In this document: positions 26,791 to 36,152 of the stretch, piece after piece
Layout of the letters: each line of letters starts with the position of its first letter
How positions within the stretch are numbered: the stretch's first letter is position 1
Source of the DNA: Spirochaetaceae bacterium
GTDB taxonomy: Bacteria > Spirochaetota > Spirochaetia > DSM-27196 > PWMO01
Assembly (NCBI GenBank): GCA_007693945.1
Contig: RECP01000056.1
Coordinates: 35,991 to 99,990, forward strand
Length of the DNA: 64,000 nucleotides
Reading direction: 5' to 3'
Made by a program: the position numbers and the translations under genes
Notes under the pieces: generated by a model
Told to the model about the DNA's origin: nothing
Database searches by the model: none
The model's input: the letters and a program-made list of their open reading frames with translations, nothing else

Positions 26791-28143
26791 CTATTCGTCG
26801 TCGACGTCGTACTGTGCCAGAATCCGTTGCTCCACCAGCTCGCGCAGCCGTTCCCGTACCTGCAGCGGAGCGCGGTTTATGACCTCTTCCAGAAACCCCT
26901 GCACAAGCATGATTCTGGCAACATCAGAGGGGAGCCCGCGCGACTGCAGGTAGAAGAGCTGCAGCGGATCAATCTTGCCGGTAGTTGATCCATGGCTGCA
27001 CTTGACGTCATCGGTATTTATGTTGAGGCCCGGGATGGAATCCGCCCGCGCACCGTTATTGAGCAGCAGCGTGTTGTTGGTCAGGTACGCGTCGGTCTGC
27101 GATGCGTTGCGCGCTACGCGGATAAGCCCCTGGTAGATCGCGTGGGACTCATCCTTCACGGCGCCCTTGTAGAACGTGCGGCTGTTGGCGTTGAAGGCGT
27201 TATGAGACTGTACGGTGCGCAGGTCCATGTGCTGGTCGCGCGAGGCAAAATAGAGCCCGTCGAGATCGATATCACCACCGGTTTCGTTGAGGTCGGCATC
27301 AAAGCGCAGTTTGCTGAACATACCACCGAAGTTCGACACAAAACTGTGGAAGCCGGCATCCCTGCCAATGTCGGCACGCCCGTTACTGAACGTCGTTGAA
27401 TCTACGTTGAGATCGTAGTGGGTGAAAAGGTCAAAATAGGCCGCGGCAGCCACGTCGACGTCGATCGCTTCGTTGATCAACACCTCGCCCTCGTCGTCAC
27501 CGGTAACCGAGTGCAGCAACGTTGCGCGGGCCCCCTCTTCGAGCACGGCAATCACCTGCGGTGCCGATAGCGCCTGATCTGCGCCGTTGTCAAACTGGAC
27601 TTCGAAAGGGACCTTGACCTCCACAAACCGCGGTACGTAGAGCACCACCCCGTGGGTCCAGGTTGCGTAGTGCCAGGCAAGGATGCGATTCTCGAAACTT
27701 TGGCTGCGCTGCTCGAGCAGACGCCGCACCGCATCGACGGCGGCGGCGTGCTGTGCCGAATTGTTGCCGACCCCGTCGTCAAGCAGCACCGAGAGCGGAC
27801 CAAAGACCACCCCCTGCCGCGCAAGGCCGGCATCGAGTGATGCCTCGCTACATTGCCCGTTGCGGAACCGTATCACCCCGGAGCGTTCGGCACCGTCTAC
27901 GCTCCCGGCAATCTGCGGTGGTTGGACCACCGCAGCCGGCGCAAGCCCATAGCTGTCAAAATCGTACGACGAGATATCAGAGCGGCGCCACTCTTCGTCC
28001 TCCGTGGTTGGCCACACCATGGCGCAAAAGGCCTGCAACGCGCGTCGGCGGATGGTGCTCATCCACTGCGGCTCGTGCAGTGATTCGATGTAGCGGTCGA
28101 TCTGGTGCGTGCCGCTGAAGACGGCAGTATGCGTGCTGTTCAT
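26791..28143 (-). CDS. sufD: Fe-S cluster assembly scaffold SufD
   Basis: A 450-residue member of the SufB/SufD family. The C-terminal beta-helix core shows DLNETGGDIDLDGLYFA and VKCSHGSTTGKID (the DVKCSHG motif), then QSRGLPSDVARIMLVQGF. SufD pairs with SufB and the ATPase SufC in the SufBC2D scaffold that builds Fe-S clusters. It lies 30 bases downstream of sufB on the same strand. Confidence 0.93.
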   Translation of the reverse strand: MNSTHTAVFSGTHQIDRYIESLHEPQWMSTIRRRALQAFCAMVWPTTEDEEWRRSDISSYDFDSYGLAPAAVVQPPQIAGSVDGAERSGVIRFRNGQCSEASLDAGLARQGVVFGPLSVLLDDGVGNNSAQHAAAVDAVRRLLEQRSQSFENRILAWHYATWTHGVVLYVPRFVEVKVPFEVQFDNGADQALSAPQVIAVLEEGARATLLHSVTGDDEGEVLINEAIDVDVAAAAYFDLFTHYDLNVDSTTFSNGRADIGRDAGFHSFVSNFGGMFSKLRFDADLNETGGDIDLDGLYFASRDQHMDLRTVQSHNAFNANSRTFYKGAVKDESHAIYQGLIRVARNASQTDAYLTNNTLLLNNGARADSIPGLNINTDDVKCSHGSTTGKIDPLQLFYLQSRGLPSDVARIMLVQGFLEEVINRAPLQVRERLRELVEQRILAQYDVDDE

Positions 28144-28173
28144 CTGCTGTTCTGTCTCCTTGCCGTCGCCGGG

Positions 28174-29592
28174 CTACCCGACCGAGCCTTCCATTTCAAG
28201 CTCGATCAGGCGGTTGAGTTCAACCGCGTACTCCATCGGCAGCTGTTTGACCAGCGGCTCAAGGAATCCGTTGACAATCATCATCGCGGCTTCGGCTTCA
28301 TCCATGCCGCGGCTCATCAGGTAGAAGAGCTGATCCTCCGAGATGCGACTGACCTTGGCTTCGTGCTCGATGGTTACATCATCGGAGAGGATGTCCATGT
28401 AGGGATACGTGTTGGTCCCCGACTCGGGATCCAGGATCAACGCATCGCAGACTACGTGCGCGCGCGCGTTGCGCACACCCTCCTCCACCTTTATGTGTCC
28501 CCGATAGGTGGCGATTCCGCTGTCCTTACTGATCGACTTGGAGGTAATCACACTGCTGGTGTTGTCTGCAGCGTGCACCGCCTTACCGCCGGTATCCTGC
28601 TCCTGCCCCTTGCCGGCAAACGCAATCGAAAGCACCTCGCCGTGGGCGCCTTCACCCATCAGCCAGATCGACGGGTACTTCATGGTGCGCTTGCTGCCGA
28701 TATTGCCGTCTACCCATTCAACGGTGGCGTTCTCATACGCCACCGCCCGCTTGGTCACCAGGTTGTAGACGTCGCTCGACCAGTTCTGGATGGTCGTGTA
28801 GCGCACGCGAGACCCGGGCAGGGCGATGATCTCAACAACCGCCGAGTGCAGCGAGTCGGTCGCGTAGATCGGCGCCGTGCAGCCTTCGACGTAGTGCACA
28901 AAACTACCCTCGTCGGCAACGATCAGGGTGCGTTCGAACTGGCCGAAGTTCTCCGAATTGATGCGGAAATAGGCCTGTAAGGGTATTTCGACCTTCACTC
29001 CGGGTGGCACGTAGACAAAGCTTCCACCCGACCAGACCGCACTGTTGAGTGCGGCAAACTTGTTGTCGGTGTACGGAATGACCGTACCGAAGTATTTCTT
29101 GAACAGGTCAGGGTGGTCGCGCAACCCGGTTTCCGGATCACTGAACAACACTCCCTGCTCGGTCAGGCTCTCCTGCAGATTGTGATACACCATTTCGGAG
29201 TCATACTGCGCGCCGACCCCGGCGAGGAACTTGCGCTCAGCCTCGGGAATACCGATTCGGTCGAACGTCTGCTTGATGCTCTCGGGAACCTCTTCCCAGC
29301 TCTTCCACTGCTTCTCCGAAGGCTTGGCATAGTAGTAGATGTCGTCGAAGTCTATGTCCGAAAGATCGCCACCCCAGTTGGGCATCGGTTTGCTGAGAAA
29401 CGTATCGAGCGAGCGCAGACGGAAATCGCGCATCCACTCGGGCTCACTCTTGTGGTGAGAGATCGCGCGCACGACATCGGCGTCGAGTCCCCTGCGCGTC
29501 TTGAACACTGAAGCATCGGGATAGTGGAACCCGAATTTGTAATCCTCTATGTGAACGGTCTGTACATCACCCGTTGGCAACTGGTTTGACAT
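28174..29592 (-). CDS. sufB: Fe-S cluster assembly scaffold SufB
   Basis: The 472 residues match SufB closely: [30 protein letters not shown] segment (as [11 protein letters not shown]), [32 protein letters not shown] with the conserved Cys, and the C-terminal [17 protein letters not shown]. SufB is the main scaffold on which Fe-S clusters form. Its start overlaps the end of sufC by 26 bases, indicating coupled translation. Confidence 0.96.
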   Translation of the reverse strand: MSNQLPTGDVQTVHIEDYKFGFHYPDASVFKTRRGLDADVVRAISHHKSEPEWMRDFRLRSLDTFLSKPMPNWGGDLSDIDFDDIYYYAKPSEKQWKSWEEVPESIKQTFDRIGIPEAERKFLAGVGAQYDSEMVYHNLQESLTEQGVLFSDPETGLRDHPDLFKKYFGTVIPYTDNKFAALNSAVWSGGSFVYVPPGVKVEIPLQAYFRINSENFGQFERTLIVADEGSFVHYVEGCTAPIYATDSLHSAVVEIIALPGSRVRYTTIQNWSSDVYNLVTKRAVAYENATVEWVDGNIGSKRTMKYPSIWLMGEGAHGEVLSIAFAGKGQEQDTGGKAVHAADNTSSVITSKSISKDSGIATYRGHIKVEEGVRNARAHVVCDALILDPESGTNTYPYMDILSDDVTIEHEAKVSRISEDQLFYLMSRGMDEAEAAMMIVNGFLEPLVKQLPMEYAVELNRLIELEMEGSVG

Positions 29593-30349
29593 CGTTTTCC
29601 TCCTCTATGCCGTATTGCTCGCGAATCCAGTCGTAGCCGTTGGCTTCCAGCGAATCGACCAGCTCGCCGCCACCGGAGGTAACGACCCGGCCGCGATACA
29701 TGATGTGAACGTAGTCAGGCCGGATATGGTTCAGGATGCGCTGATAATGCGTGATCACCAGTGCGCCGAAGTCTCCCTCGCGCAGCCTGTTGACACCCTT
29801 GGCCACGATCTGCAGCGCATCGATGTCCAGACCCGAGTCGGTCTCATCGAGAATGGCGAAGCTGGGCTTGAGCATAAGCATCTGAAGAATCTCCATGCGC
29901 TTCTTTTCGCCGCCGGAGAAGCCCTCGTTCAGATAGCGATTGATGAACTGCTGATCGATCTGCATATAGTCCATCATCTCACGAAGCTGTTTGATGAAAC
30001 CTTTGGTCTTTTGCTCGCCTTCCCCGGCACGAATATCGACCGCACGCTTCAGGAAGCGACCGACCGTAACGCCGGGAACCTCGACGGGGTACTGGAACGC
30101 CAGGAAAAGGCCGAGGCGTGCGCGCTCGTGCGGCTCCATCTCAAGTATGTCCACGCCGTCCACCAGAACTTCCCCTCCGGTGACCTCAAACGCCGGATGA
30201 CCGACGATAACATTGCTCAACGTGCTCTTGCCCGACCCGTTGGGACCCATCAGGGCGTGTACTTCCCCACTATTGAGCTCCAGGTCAACGCCCTTGAGAA
30301 TCTCCTGCCCGTTGATCGAGGCGCGCAGATCATTGATCGTGATATTCAT
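29567..30349 (-). CDS. sufC: Fe-S assembly ATPase SufC
   Basis: An ABC-type ATPase of 260 residues: Walker A GPNGSGKS, signature [10 protein letters not shown], Walker [17 protein letters not shown] and H-loop ITHYQRIL. It drives conformational change of SufB/SufD during cluster assembly. The reading frame is open to 30529, but ATG 30349 gives the standard N-terminus [14 protein letters not shown] and has AAGGAGAAG directly upstream. It is the second gene of the operon, after sufT. Confidence 0.95.
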   Translation of the reverse strand: MNITINDLRASINGQEILKGVDLELNSGEVHALMGPNGSGKSTLSNVIVGHPAFEVTGGEVLVDGVDILEMEPHERARLGLFLAFQYPVEVPGVTVGRFLKRAVDIRAGEGEQKTKGFIKQLREMMDYMQIDQQFINRYLNEGFSGGEKKRMEILQMLMLKPSFAILDETDSGLDIDALQIVAKGVNRLREGDFGALVITHYQRILNHIRPDYVHIMYRGRVVTSGGGELVDSLEANGYDWIREQYGIEEENDVKPVANG

Positions 30350-30372
30350 TATGCTTCTCCTTGTTCGCAGCG

Positions 30373-30675
30373 CTAAATGGGGTACCCTAACTCGAGCCGC
30401 GCTTCCTCGCTCATGAAGTCGATACTCCAGGGAGGATTCCAGACCAGCTGAGGAATGATATTCTCGATGCCGGACGCCTGCCGCAATTCGCGCACAATAT
30501 CCTGCATGATGGTGTCCGCCAGCGGGCATCCCGGCGACGTGAGCGTGAAATCAACCTCGATACTGTCCTCTTTTGGCTCAACCCGATAGATCAGTCCAAC
30601 ATCGACAATGTTTATCCCGATCTCGGGGTCGATTACGTTTTTCAACGCATCGAGGCACTCGCCTTTTGATAGCAT
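30373..30675 (-). CDS. sufT: SufT/MIP18-family (DUF59) Fe-S assembly factor
   Basis: A small protein of 100 residues with the DUF59 pattern NVIDPEIGINIVDVGLIY and LTSPGCPLADTIM, carrying the conserved Cys of this family. SufT-like proteins help deliver Fe-S clusters to target enzymes, including lipoate-pathway proteins in some bacteria. ATG 30675 is preceded by GGGGGAAA; the frame is open to 30726. It is the first gene of the suf operon. Confidence 0.88.
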   Translation of the reverse strand: MLSKGECLDALKNVIDPEIGINIVDVGLIYRVEPKEDSIEVDFTLTSPGCPLADTIMQDIVRELRQASGIENIIPQLVWNPPWSIDFMSEEARLELGYPI

Positions 30676-30697
30676 TTTTTCCCCCACATACATTCCT

Positions 30698-30726
30698 AAA
30701 ATAGTAAACAATTGTATATTTGACAA
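30698..30726 (-). promoter_or_regulatory. Predicted promoter of the suf operon with palindrome in the spacer
   Basis: On the minus strand TTGTCA (30726-30721) and TATTTT (30703-30698) are 17 bases apart, 22 bases upstream of the sufT start. The AT-rich spacer contains the palindrome ACAATTGT (30708-30715), well placed for a repressor. Which regulator would bind is unknown. The DNA here is far more AT-rich than its surroundings. Confidence 0.5.
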
Positions 30727-30775
30727 GCCCGTTCGACCGAGCGAGCAGATATATCGCTGGATAGGCAGCGTTTGT

Positions 30776-30781
30776 TATAAT
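30776..30781 (+). promoter_or_regulatory. Consensus -10 box (TATAAT) for rightward transcription
   Basis: A perfect TATAAT lies 33 bases before the predicted TTG start of the flavoprotein gene. The -35 region about 17 bases upstream is weak. It is divergent from the suf promoter, about 50 bases away. Confidence 0.45.
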
Positions 30782-30814
30782 GTACCAAAAACCGGGCCAA
30801 AGAGGAATCAAGGA

Positions 30815-31444
30815 TTGCGTATTCTGCTGCTATTTGCCCACCCCGGCCAGAAGAGCTTCAACCACGCCGTTTGTGCCCGTCTGAGACAGTCACTGCGCGT
30901 CCACGATCTTGTCGAGCACGATCTCTATCGGGAGCAGTTCGACCCGATTCTGACGCAGGCCGAGATACGGCGCCGCTACAGCCTGGATTCGCTGGTGCAG
31001 GCGCACTATCGTGACCTGCAGCAGAGCGGTGCACTGATTGTAGTGCATCCGGATTGGTGGGGACAACCGCCGGCGATCCTCAAAGGCTGGATTGACCGCG
31101 TCTTGCGACCCGGTATTGCGTACGAGTTCGAGGGGCCTGAGTTCGGTCGAAAGAAAGCTCTGCCCTTGCTCACCGGGCGGCGCGCGGCGGTGTTTGTTAC
31201 GTCGGACTCCAGGGCCTCGCACGTACAGCCGCTTTTTGATATGATGTGGCGCGATCGCGTATTCGGTTTCTGCGGGGTTGAGACAATCGGCGTCGAGGTA
31301 TTCGGTGACATGCATCACGCCTCGCGGCAAGCCCGGGACCGGTTCCTCGATCGCGTCGGAGCGCTCGCGCAGCAGCTGGTGGCTGCTCGGGGCGACGGCG
31401 GAGGGGTTGGCGATGAAACAGATTCTGGTAGTACGTCACGTTAA
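30815..31444 (+). CDS. NAD(P)H quinone reductase-like flavoprotein (NQO1/KefF fold)
   Basis: The 209 residues have the flavodoxin-like fold of the NQO1/MdaB/KefF family: LRILLLFAHPGQKSFNHAV at the start, VVHPDWWGQPPAILKGWIDRV (the conserved PxWWxxxPAxLKGWxDRV pattern) and the active-site segment preceding VFVTSDS. It probably carries FMN or FAD and reduces quinones by two electrons. The start is inferred as TTG 30815 with AGAGGA eight bases upstream; the frame is open to 30608. The 3' end overlaps sixA by 32 bases. Confidence 0.83.
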   Translation: MRILLLFAHPGQKSFNHAVCARLRQSLRVHDLVEHDLYREQFDPILTQAEIRRRYSLDSLVQAHYRDLQQSGALIVVHPDWWGQPPAILKGWIDRVLRPGIAYEFEGPEFGRKKALPLLTGRRAAVFVTSDSRASHVQPLFDMMWRDRVFGFCGVETIGVEVFGDMHHASRQARDRFLDRVGALAQQLVAARGDGGGVGDETDSGSTSR

Positions 31445-31901
31445 GGCACACTCCGCGGTGGAAAACCTGGGCGACTTCGTACGCGAAATCACCGACGCCG
31501 GCACGCGGCACGCCCGCCACTTTGCGCGGCGCATCGCCGAGCGTAATCTGCTGCCGCAGTTGATCATCAGCTCGGACGCGGTACGCGCGGTACAGACCGC
31601 GCAGGTGTTCCAAACCGAGAGCGGCTACGACGGCGAGATCGAAGCCAACCCCGACCTGTACGATGCCACCGAAGAGACATGGCTGCAACTGCTGCGTGGG
31701 CTGGACAACAAGCTGGACAGGGTCATGCTCGTGGGACACAACCCGGCGGTCGAAGCGCTGGTGCATCTTTTGACCGGAGCGCACTGCAAGATGAAGGCCG
31801 GTGCGGTGGCGGTGGTTGACATTGGAGCCGATGACTGGCGATCGATTGCCGACAGCGACGGCAGCAGGCTGAACGCATTGATCGAGCCCGCGGACGGTTG
31901 A
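31413..31901 (+). CDS. SixA-like phosphohistidine phosphatase (histidine phosphatase superfamily)
   Basis: A 162-residue protein of the RHG superfamily. It starts MKQILVVRHVKAHS, where the catalytic His follows Arg, and has SSDAVRAVQTAQVF and a second catalytic His in VMLVGHNPAVEAL, as in SixA. It may remove phosphate from phosphohistidine on signalling or PTS proteins. ATG 31413 lies inside the end of the preceding flavoprotein gene, so the two are co-translated. Confidence 0.85.
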   Translation: MKQILVVRHVKAHSAVENLGDFVREITDAGTRHARHFARRIAERNLLPQLIISSDAVRAVQTAQVFQTESGYDGEIEANPDLYDATEETWLQLLRGLDNKLDRVMLVGHNPAVEALVHLLTGAHCKMKAGAVAVVDIGADDWRSIADSDGSRLNALIEPADG

Positions 31902-31931
31902 GCCGCCGGTAGCCGGCCCAGAGGTAACGTA

Positions 31932-33632
31932 GTGAGGATTATCCGCAGACGGACGTTCCTGCAACGCACTCTTCGCCACCCTTTGAGACTGCAGGAAATC
32001 GCGCGCACACTGGTGACCTACGGCCTGGCCGACTGGGTTCGCAAGCTCAAACTTGACAAGGTCTTCCCGGTACTGCGCCAGATGACCGGCTGGAGCGAGG
32101 AGGCTCCCGAAGAGCGGCGTCGATGGGTGTTGGTGCGGCAATCGTTCGAGGAACTCGGCCCTACCTTCATCAAGCTCGGTCAGCTGCTGAGCAACCGTAG
32201 TGACCTGCTGCCTGCCGACTTGCTGAACGAACTCGCCGGGCTGCAGGACAGCGTGCAACCGTTCAGCTTTACCGAGGTGCGGCAAATCGTCGAGGCCGAA
32301 CTCGACCGTCCGTTAGAGCAGGCCTTCCTCTGGTTCAACCGCCAGCCTCAGGCATCGGCCTCTATCGCACAGGTACACCGCGCCCAACTGCCCGACGGGA
32401 GTATGGTAGCGGTCAAGGTGCAACGGCCCGACATCCGCTATACGATCGAGACCGACCTTGACATCCTGCGCTATCTGGCGCGGGTTGCTGAACGGTACGT
32501 CCCCGCCAGCCGCCACTTCGATCCGGTAGGCGTGGTGGAAGAGTTCAGGCGATCGATCACCAGCGAACTGAACTTCAGCGTCGAGCGCAGCAATATGAAT
32601 CGCTTTCATACCCTGTTCCGCAACAACGCCCGAATCCGCGTGCCGAGTTCGTACGCCGACTGGTCGAGCGAACGAATCCTGACCATGGAATACATCAAGG
32701 GAACCAAGCTCGCCGCGATCGAAGCCGGCGAAGACCCGCGATTTGACAAGCGGCGCATAGCGCAGACCGGCGCCGACCTGGTCCTCGAGCAGATCTTCAT
32801 CCACGGCTTCTTCCATGCCGACCCGCATCCCGGCAACATCCTGGTGCTCGACGGCGGAGTCATCTGTTTCCTCGACTTCGGTATCGTGGGACGGGTGCGG
32901 CCGGCGCAGCGCCAGTTCCTGACCGATGCCGTCGTGGGGGCCTTCAGGCGCGACGCAAACCGCGTTACCGAAGCTGTACTGGGCCTGACTCGCCAGAGCG
33001 GTGCGCGGCTTGACCATCAGCGGCTGGAAGATGACATCGCCGACCTGATCGATGAATACGTCGACACCGCGCTCGGTGACGTCGATATCAACCGCTTCTT
33101 TCTGTCTCTGACCGAAACAATCGTCAGACATGACCTGGGGATCCCCTCCAGCCTGATGCTGATGACCAAGACGATGCTTTCGATCGAGGCCATCGGCATG
33201 AACCTCGACCCCGAGTTCAACTTCATGGACGCAATCGGGCCGTTCAGCCGCAAGCTCTTTCTGAACCGTATCAAGCCCGGGAATCTGCTGGAGGAAGGCT
33301 CGGAGATGTTGCACGACTACGGGCGCTTCCTGCGTGACGCTCCGTTGGACGTGCGCCAGGTACTCAGGCTGACCAGAACCGGCAAACTGCGGATGGGGTT
33401 TCGGATTTCGGGCCTCGAACCTTTGCGCCAGACGCTCGACGCCATCAGCTACCGGCTGGTTCTCGGCTTTGTCCTGGCGGCACTGCTGGTGAGCTCTTCG
33501 CTGATCATTCAGGCCAACGTGCCACCGCTGTTCATGACGGTCTCGATAATCGGTCTGACCGGCTACGCGCTGGCGGGGATCATCTCGCTTGGGTTCCTGA
33601 TCGCGCTGCTGGTGCGTACCCTGCGCCGCTGA
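31932..33632 (+). CDS. ABC1/AarF/UbiB-family atypical kinase
   Basis: The 566 residues show the hallmarks of UbiB/ADCK proteins: KxGQ in FIKLGQLLSNR, the A-rich loop ASASIAQVHRA, the ATP-binding Lys in VAVKVQRPD, HADPHPGNILV and the metal-binding DFG in CFLDFGIVG. Two hydrophobic segments at the C-terminus (about 510-560) anchor it in the membrane. Characterised members support ubiquinone synthesis or lipid metabolism. No quinone-pathway gene lies in the window. GTG 31932 is 30 bases after sixA and follows AGAGGTAA. Confidence 0.9.
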   Translation: MRIIRRRTFLQRTLRHPLRLQEIARTLVTYGLADWVRKLKLDKVFPVLRQMTGWSEEAPEERRRWVLVRQSFEELGPTFIKLGQLLSNRSDLLPADLLNELAGLQDSVQPFSFTEVRQIVEAELDRPLEQAFLWFNRQPQASASIAQVHRAQLPDGSMVAVKVQRPDIRYTIETDLDILRYLARVAERYVPASRHFDPVGVVEEFRRSITSELNFSVERSNMNRFHTLFRNNARIRVPSSYADWSSERILTMEYIKGTKLAAIEAGEDPRFDKRRIAQTGADLVLEQIFIHGFFHADPHPGNILVLDGGVICFLDFGIVGRVRPAQRQFLTDAVVGAFRRDANRVTEAVLGLTRQSGARLDHQRLEDDIADLIDEYVDTALGDVDINRFFLSLTETIVRHDLGIPSSLMLMTKTMLSIEAIGMNLDPEFNFMDAIGPFSRKLFLNRIKPGNLLEEGSEMLHDYGRFLRDAPLDVRQVLRLTRTGKLRMGFRISGLEPLRQTLDAISYRLVLGFVLAALLVSSSLIIQANVPPLFMTVSIIGLTGYALAGIISLGFLIALLVRTLRR

Positions 33633-33714
33633 CTTGTCCGGCGAGGCTGCCCGGCAGCCGGGTAGTAGCCGGTGGTGTTTTGGGCCGGCCGCGCCGTGTG
33701 AGCGCCTCGCTGCA

Positions 33715-34599
33715 CTACGGCGCGTAGCGCGCGATTATCGAGCGTACAGAGCCGGCGTAGCTGCGGCCGAACAGGTTCAAATGGTTGAGAAGGTGATAGA
33801 GATTGTAGAGATCAACCCGCTCGCGATAGCCGGGATCCAGCGGCCACGCTTCCTCGTACGAGCGATAGAACTGCGCCGAGAAGCCGCCAAAAAGCTCCGT
33901 CATTGCCAGGTCGGCCTCGCGATGCCCCCAGTAGACCGCGGGATCAATCAGCACAGCGTGCCCGTCAGGGCCAACCATGTAGTTACCGCCCCACAGGTCT
34001 CCGTGCAGCAGTGACGGCGAATCCGGTTCGGGCAGGTAGCGGTCCAGCCGTTCCATGATTCCCTCTACCGCCGCCACGGTACCGGCATCGACCAGCCCCC
34101 TGCGCCGCGCAAGCTGGATCTGGTATCCCAGCCGGCACTCAGCGTAGAACTCAAGCCAGCTGTCGTGCCAGCTGTTGATCTGCGGCGTCTGACCGATGTG
34201 GTTGTTCATCTCGAAGCCGTAGCGGGTTTCTGCGCCACCACGGTGCAACTCGGCCATGGCGCCACCGAATCGCTCCCAGAAACCGGCTGCCCTGGAACCG
34301 CTCGCAATGTATTCAAGTGCCAGATACTGGCTATCCGCCGCCTGGTAGAGTGCCAGCGGCCGCGCGGCCCGCGGTCCCGGTGCGCGGCTCAGCACCTCCA
34401 GCCCGGCCGCCTCGGCCTCGAAAAGACGATCGTGCGAACCGCTGTTCTGCTTGAGAAAAACGCGCGTGCGGTCGTCCAGCGTCAGCACCGACGTACGGTT
34501 GATCGATCCACCACCAACCGACTGGCGTGCGACAACCCGAACCGGACGCCGAAAACACTCGCATAACGCCTTTTCCAGGTCGGGCTGGTTTCTGATCAC
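33715..34599 (-). CDS. Fructosamine/ketosamine 3-kinase family protein
   Basis: The 294 residues match bacterial FN3K homologues: GGGSINRTSVL at the nucleotide loop, VFLKQN with the ATP Lys, LLHGDLWGGNYM (the HGDLWxGN motif) and AVLIDPAVYWGHREADLAM (metal-binding Asp). These kinases phosphorylate ketosamines on glycated proteins so that the adduct falls off. Bacterial members usually prefer ribulosamine or erythrulosamine substrates. It overlaps the preceding low-molecular-weight phosphatase gene by 4 bases. Confidence 0.9.
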   Translation of the reverse strand: MIRNQPDLEKALCECFRRPVRVVARQSVGGGSINRTSVLTLDDRTRVFLKQNSGSHDRLFEAEAAGLEVLSRAPGPRAARPLALYQAADSQYLALEYIASGSRAAGFWERFGGAMAELHRGGAETRYGFEMNNHIGQTPQINSWHDSWLEFYAECRLGYQIQLARRRGLVDAGTVAAVEGIMERLDRYLPEPDSPSLLHGDLWGGNYMVGPDGHAVLIDPAVYWGHREADLAMTELFGGFSAQFYRSYEEAWPLDPGYRERVDLYNLYHLLNHLNLFGRSYAGSVRSIIARYAP

Positions 34600-35081
34600 G
34601 TGGGCGGTTGATCCTCAAGGTGGTCGATTAGCGCTTCACAGGTACGTTCTACGATCCCGTACACCTGCTCGAAGCCCTGTATGCCTCCGTACCACGGATC
34701 GGGTACGTCGATCTCACCGTTAGAGATCGGATCGAAATCGCGAAACATGCGGATCTTGTCGCGCTGCTCATCGCCATGCGCCTTGCGACGCAGGATCGAG
34801 TAGTTGTCACGGTCCATCGCCAGTATCAGGTCAAACTCTTCCAGATCGCGCCGTGTGACCGCCCGCGCACGATGATCGACGCGCACGCCGCGTCGCGCGG
34901 CGGTTTCACGCATGCGACGGTCGGAACTCTCTCCCGCGTGGTAGGAGCTCACGCCGGTGGAGTCAACCCGGTACCGACGGGCGATTCCGCGCTTCTCCAG
35001 CCGGTTCTCGAACAGGGCCTGCGCAAGCGGACTGCGGCAGATATTTCCCTGGCATACGAACATGACGCTTTTTGGCTGCAT
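34596..35081 (-). CDS. Low-molecular-weight protein-tyrosine-phosphatase family protein
   Basis: A 161-residue phosphatase with the P-loop VCQGNICRSPLA (CX5R-S) near the N-terminus and the general acid in DVPDPWYGG. The enzyme may dephosphorylate protein tyrosine. The 4-base overlap with the ketosamine kinase gene suggests a shared job in deglycation, because family work has noted this gene pairing and ribulosamine-5-phosphate dephosphorylation. Start ATG 35081. Confidence 0.92.
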   Translation of the reverse strand: MQPKSVMFVCQGNICRSPLAQALFENRLEKRGIARRYRVDSTGVSSYHAGESSDRRMRETAARRGVRVDHRARAVTRRDLEEFDLILAMDRDNYSILRRKAHGDEQRDKIRMFRDFDPISNGEIDVPDPWYGGIQGFEQVYGIVERTCEALIDHLEDQPPT

Positions 35082-35099
35082 AGCTGTTGTTCTCCGGGA

Positions 35100-35552
35100 C
35101 TAACGCGCCCACGGCTCCTGCGGCGGCTCGGTGACCCAGCTGTACGGCGGCACCTCTGAATGGATGACCAGAATAGTGGCAACATCCGGCATCTCCAGAT
35201 ACAGCGCCTCCCGGCCGCGCCGCAGTCGCCATTCTAGCACATCGGCGCGCTCGCGCGCAACCGGCTGTTCGGCAAGCTCGGCAAACGCCTCGGAGAGATC
35301 GACCAGCTGCGGCAGGGGCACATCGGGCTCAAAAACCATGAAGAAGTGGCCGTAGAGCCGCGAGCGTTCGGCTTCGAACAGCAGGTGGCCGTGCTCACTG
35401 CTGTGATAGCGGTAGATTCCGCTGCGGCGCTCGACCTGCACGATATCCGTCATCGTACCGGATTCAAGCACCTCAACCGCAAAGTCGGCGCTGGTGGGAG
35501 CCACCAGGTGTGCGGCCAGAATCAAGGCGTAGACCAGCTGTGTCAACATCAT
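35100..35552 (-). CDS. Putative exported protein, unknown function
   Basis: The 150 residues begin with a signal-peptide-like stretch (TQLVYALILAAHLVAPTSA, probable cleavage after SA). The mature part is mostly beta and ends in VTEPPQEPWAR. I recognise no family. It is 18 bases upstream of the phosphatase gene on the same strand, so it is probably the first gene of the operon with the phosphatase and ketosamine kinase. ATG 35549 is an alternative start. Confidence 0.6.
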   Translation of the reverse strand: MMLTQLVYALILAAHLVAPTSADFAVEVLESGTMTDIVQVERRSGIYRYHSSEHGHLLFEAERSRLYGHFFMVFEPDVPLPQLVDLSEAFAELAEQPVARERADVLEWRLRRGREALYLEMPDVATILVIHSEVPPYSWVTEPPQEPWAR

Positions 35553-35587
35553 GCACTACCCTGCTTGTAGTATCGGCAGCGGCAGGC

Positions 35588-35618
35588 AAAAACAAAAACC
35601 TCCCGCCGCCGCGGGAGG
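35588..35618 (-). terminator. Rho-independent terminator downstream of hsp20
   Basis: On the minus strand an 8-bp stem (GCGGGAGG paired with CCTCCCGC, 35618-35611 with 35606-35599, quoted as on the plus strand) and a 4-base loop are followed by a T-rich tract (35598-35588). It separates hsp20 from the next leftward operon. Confidence 0.8.
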
Positions 35619-35666
35619 CTGCCCGATGACGGCAGGCGTGCCGTCCGCCCGCCCGTAACGCTTCAA

Positions 35667-36116
35667 TCACTCGTTGATCGGGATCGTTCGCGGACGTGAT
35701 TCCGCAGTCTTCTCCAGCCGCAGGGTCAATACACCGTTACGGTATTCAGCCGTGATGGCGTCACGATTCACATCCTTCGGCAGTGCAAAGCTGCGGCCGA
35801 ACGGACGGCTCGAGCGTTCATGCATCAGAAACGTATGTCCGTTGGAGTCCTTCCGGCCCGGCTGTGTATCGTGGGTCTGCCCGTCCGCGGGTGCCGTGAT
35901 GGTCAACAGTGCATCCTCGACCTTGACTTCGATGGCTTCTTCGGCCGTACCGGGCAGTTCGGCCTGCAGCAGGTAGTGATCGTCCGTTTCGCGAACATCC
36001 ACCAGCGGGGTTCGCTGCTCCCAGTCGGGACGCCGTGCAGACTCCGCATTCATGCGCCTCTGATAGTCGGCAGACGCGATCCGACGCGGTTCAACATGCC
36101 TGATTATGTATCGCAT
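35667..36116 (-). CDS. Small heat-shock protein, Hsp20/alpha-crystallin family
   Basis: A 149-residue holdase chaperone. The alpha-crystallin domain (about 36-140) opens with PLVDVRETDDHYLLQAELPG and contains the conserved AEYRNGVLTLRL (A-x-x-x-n-G-v-L). A C-terminal I-P-I motif (TIPINE) matches the IxI contact used for oligomer assembly. AGGAGGA lies just before ATG 36116. It is monocistronic, bounded by a terminator and by a sigma-54 promoter. Confidence 0.94.
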   Translation of the reverse strand: MRYIIRHVEPRRIASADYQRRMNAESARRPDWEQRTPLVDVRETDDHYLLQAELPGTAEEAIEVKVEDALLTITAPADGQTHDTQPGRKDSNGHTFLMHERSSRPFGRSFALPKDVNRDAITAEYRNGVLTLRLEKTAESRPRTIPINE

Positions 36117-36152
36117 AACATCCTCCTGATAGTAGTTACGTGTTACCCAATA

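Noticed and set aside
33633..33714. tRNA or small RNA between the UbiB-like and ketosamine-kinase genes
   Set aside because: No T-loop sequence or cloverleaf pairing is visible; only GC-rich DNA.
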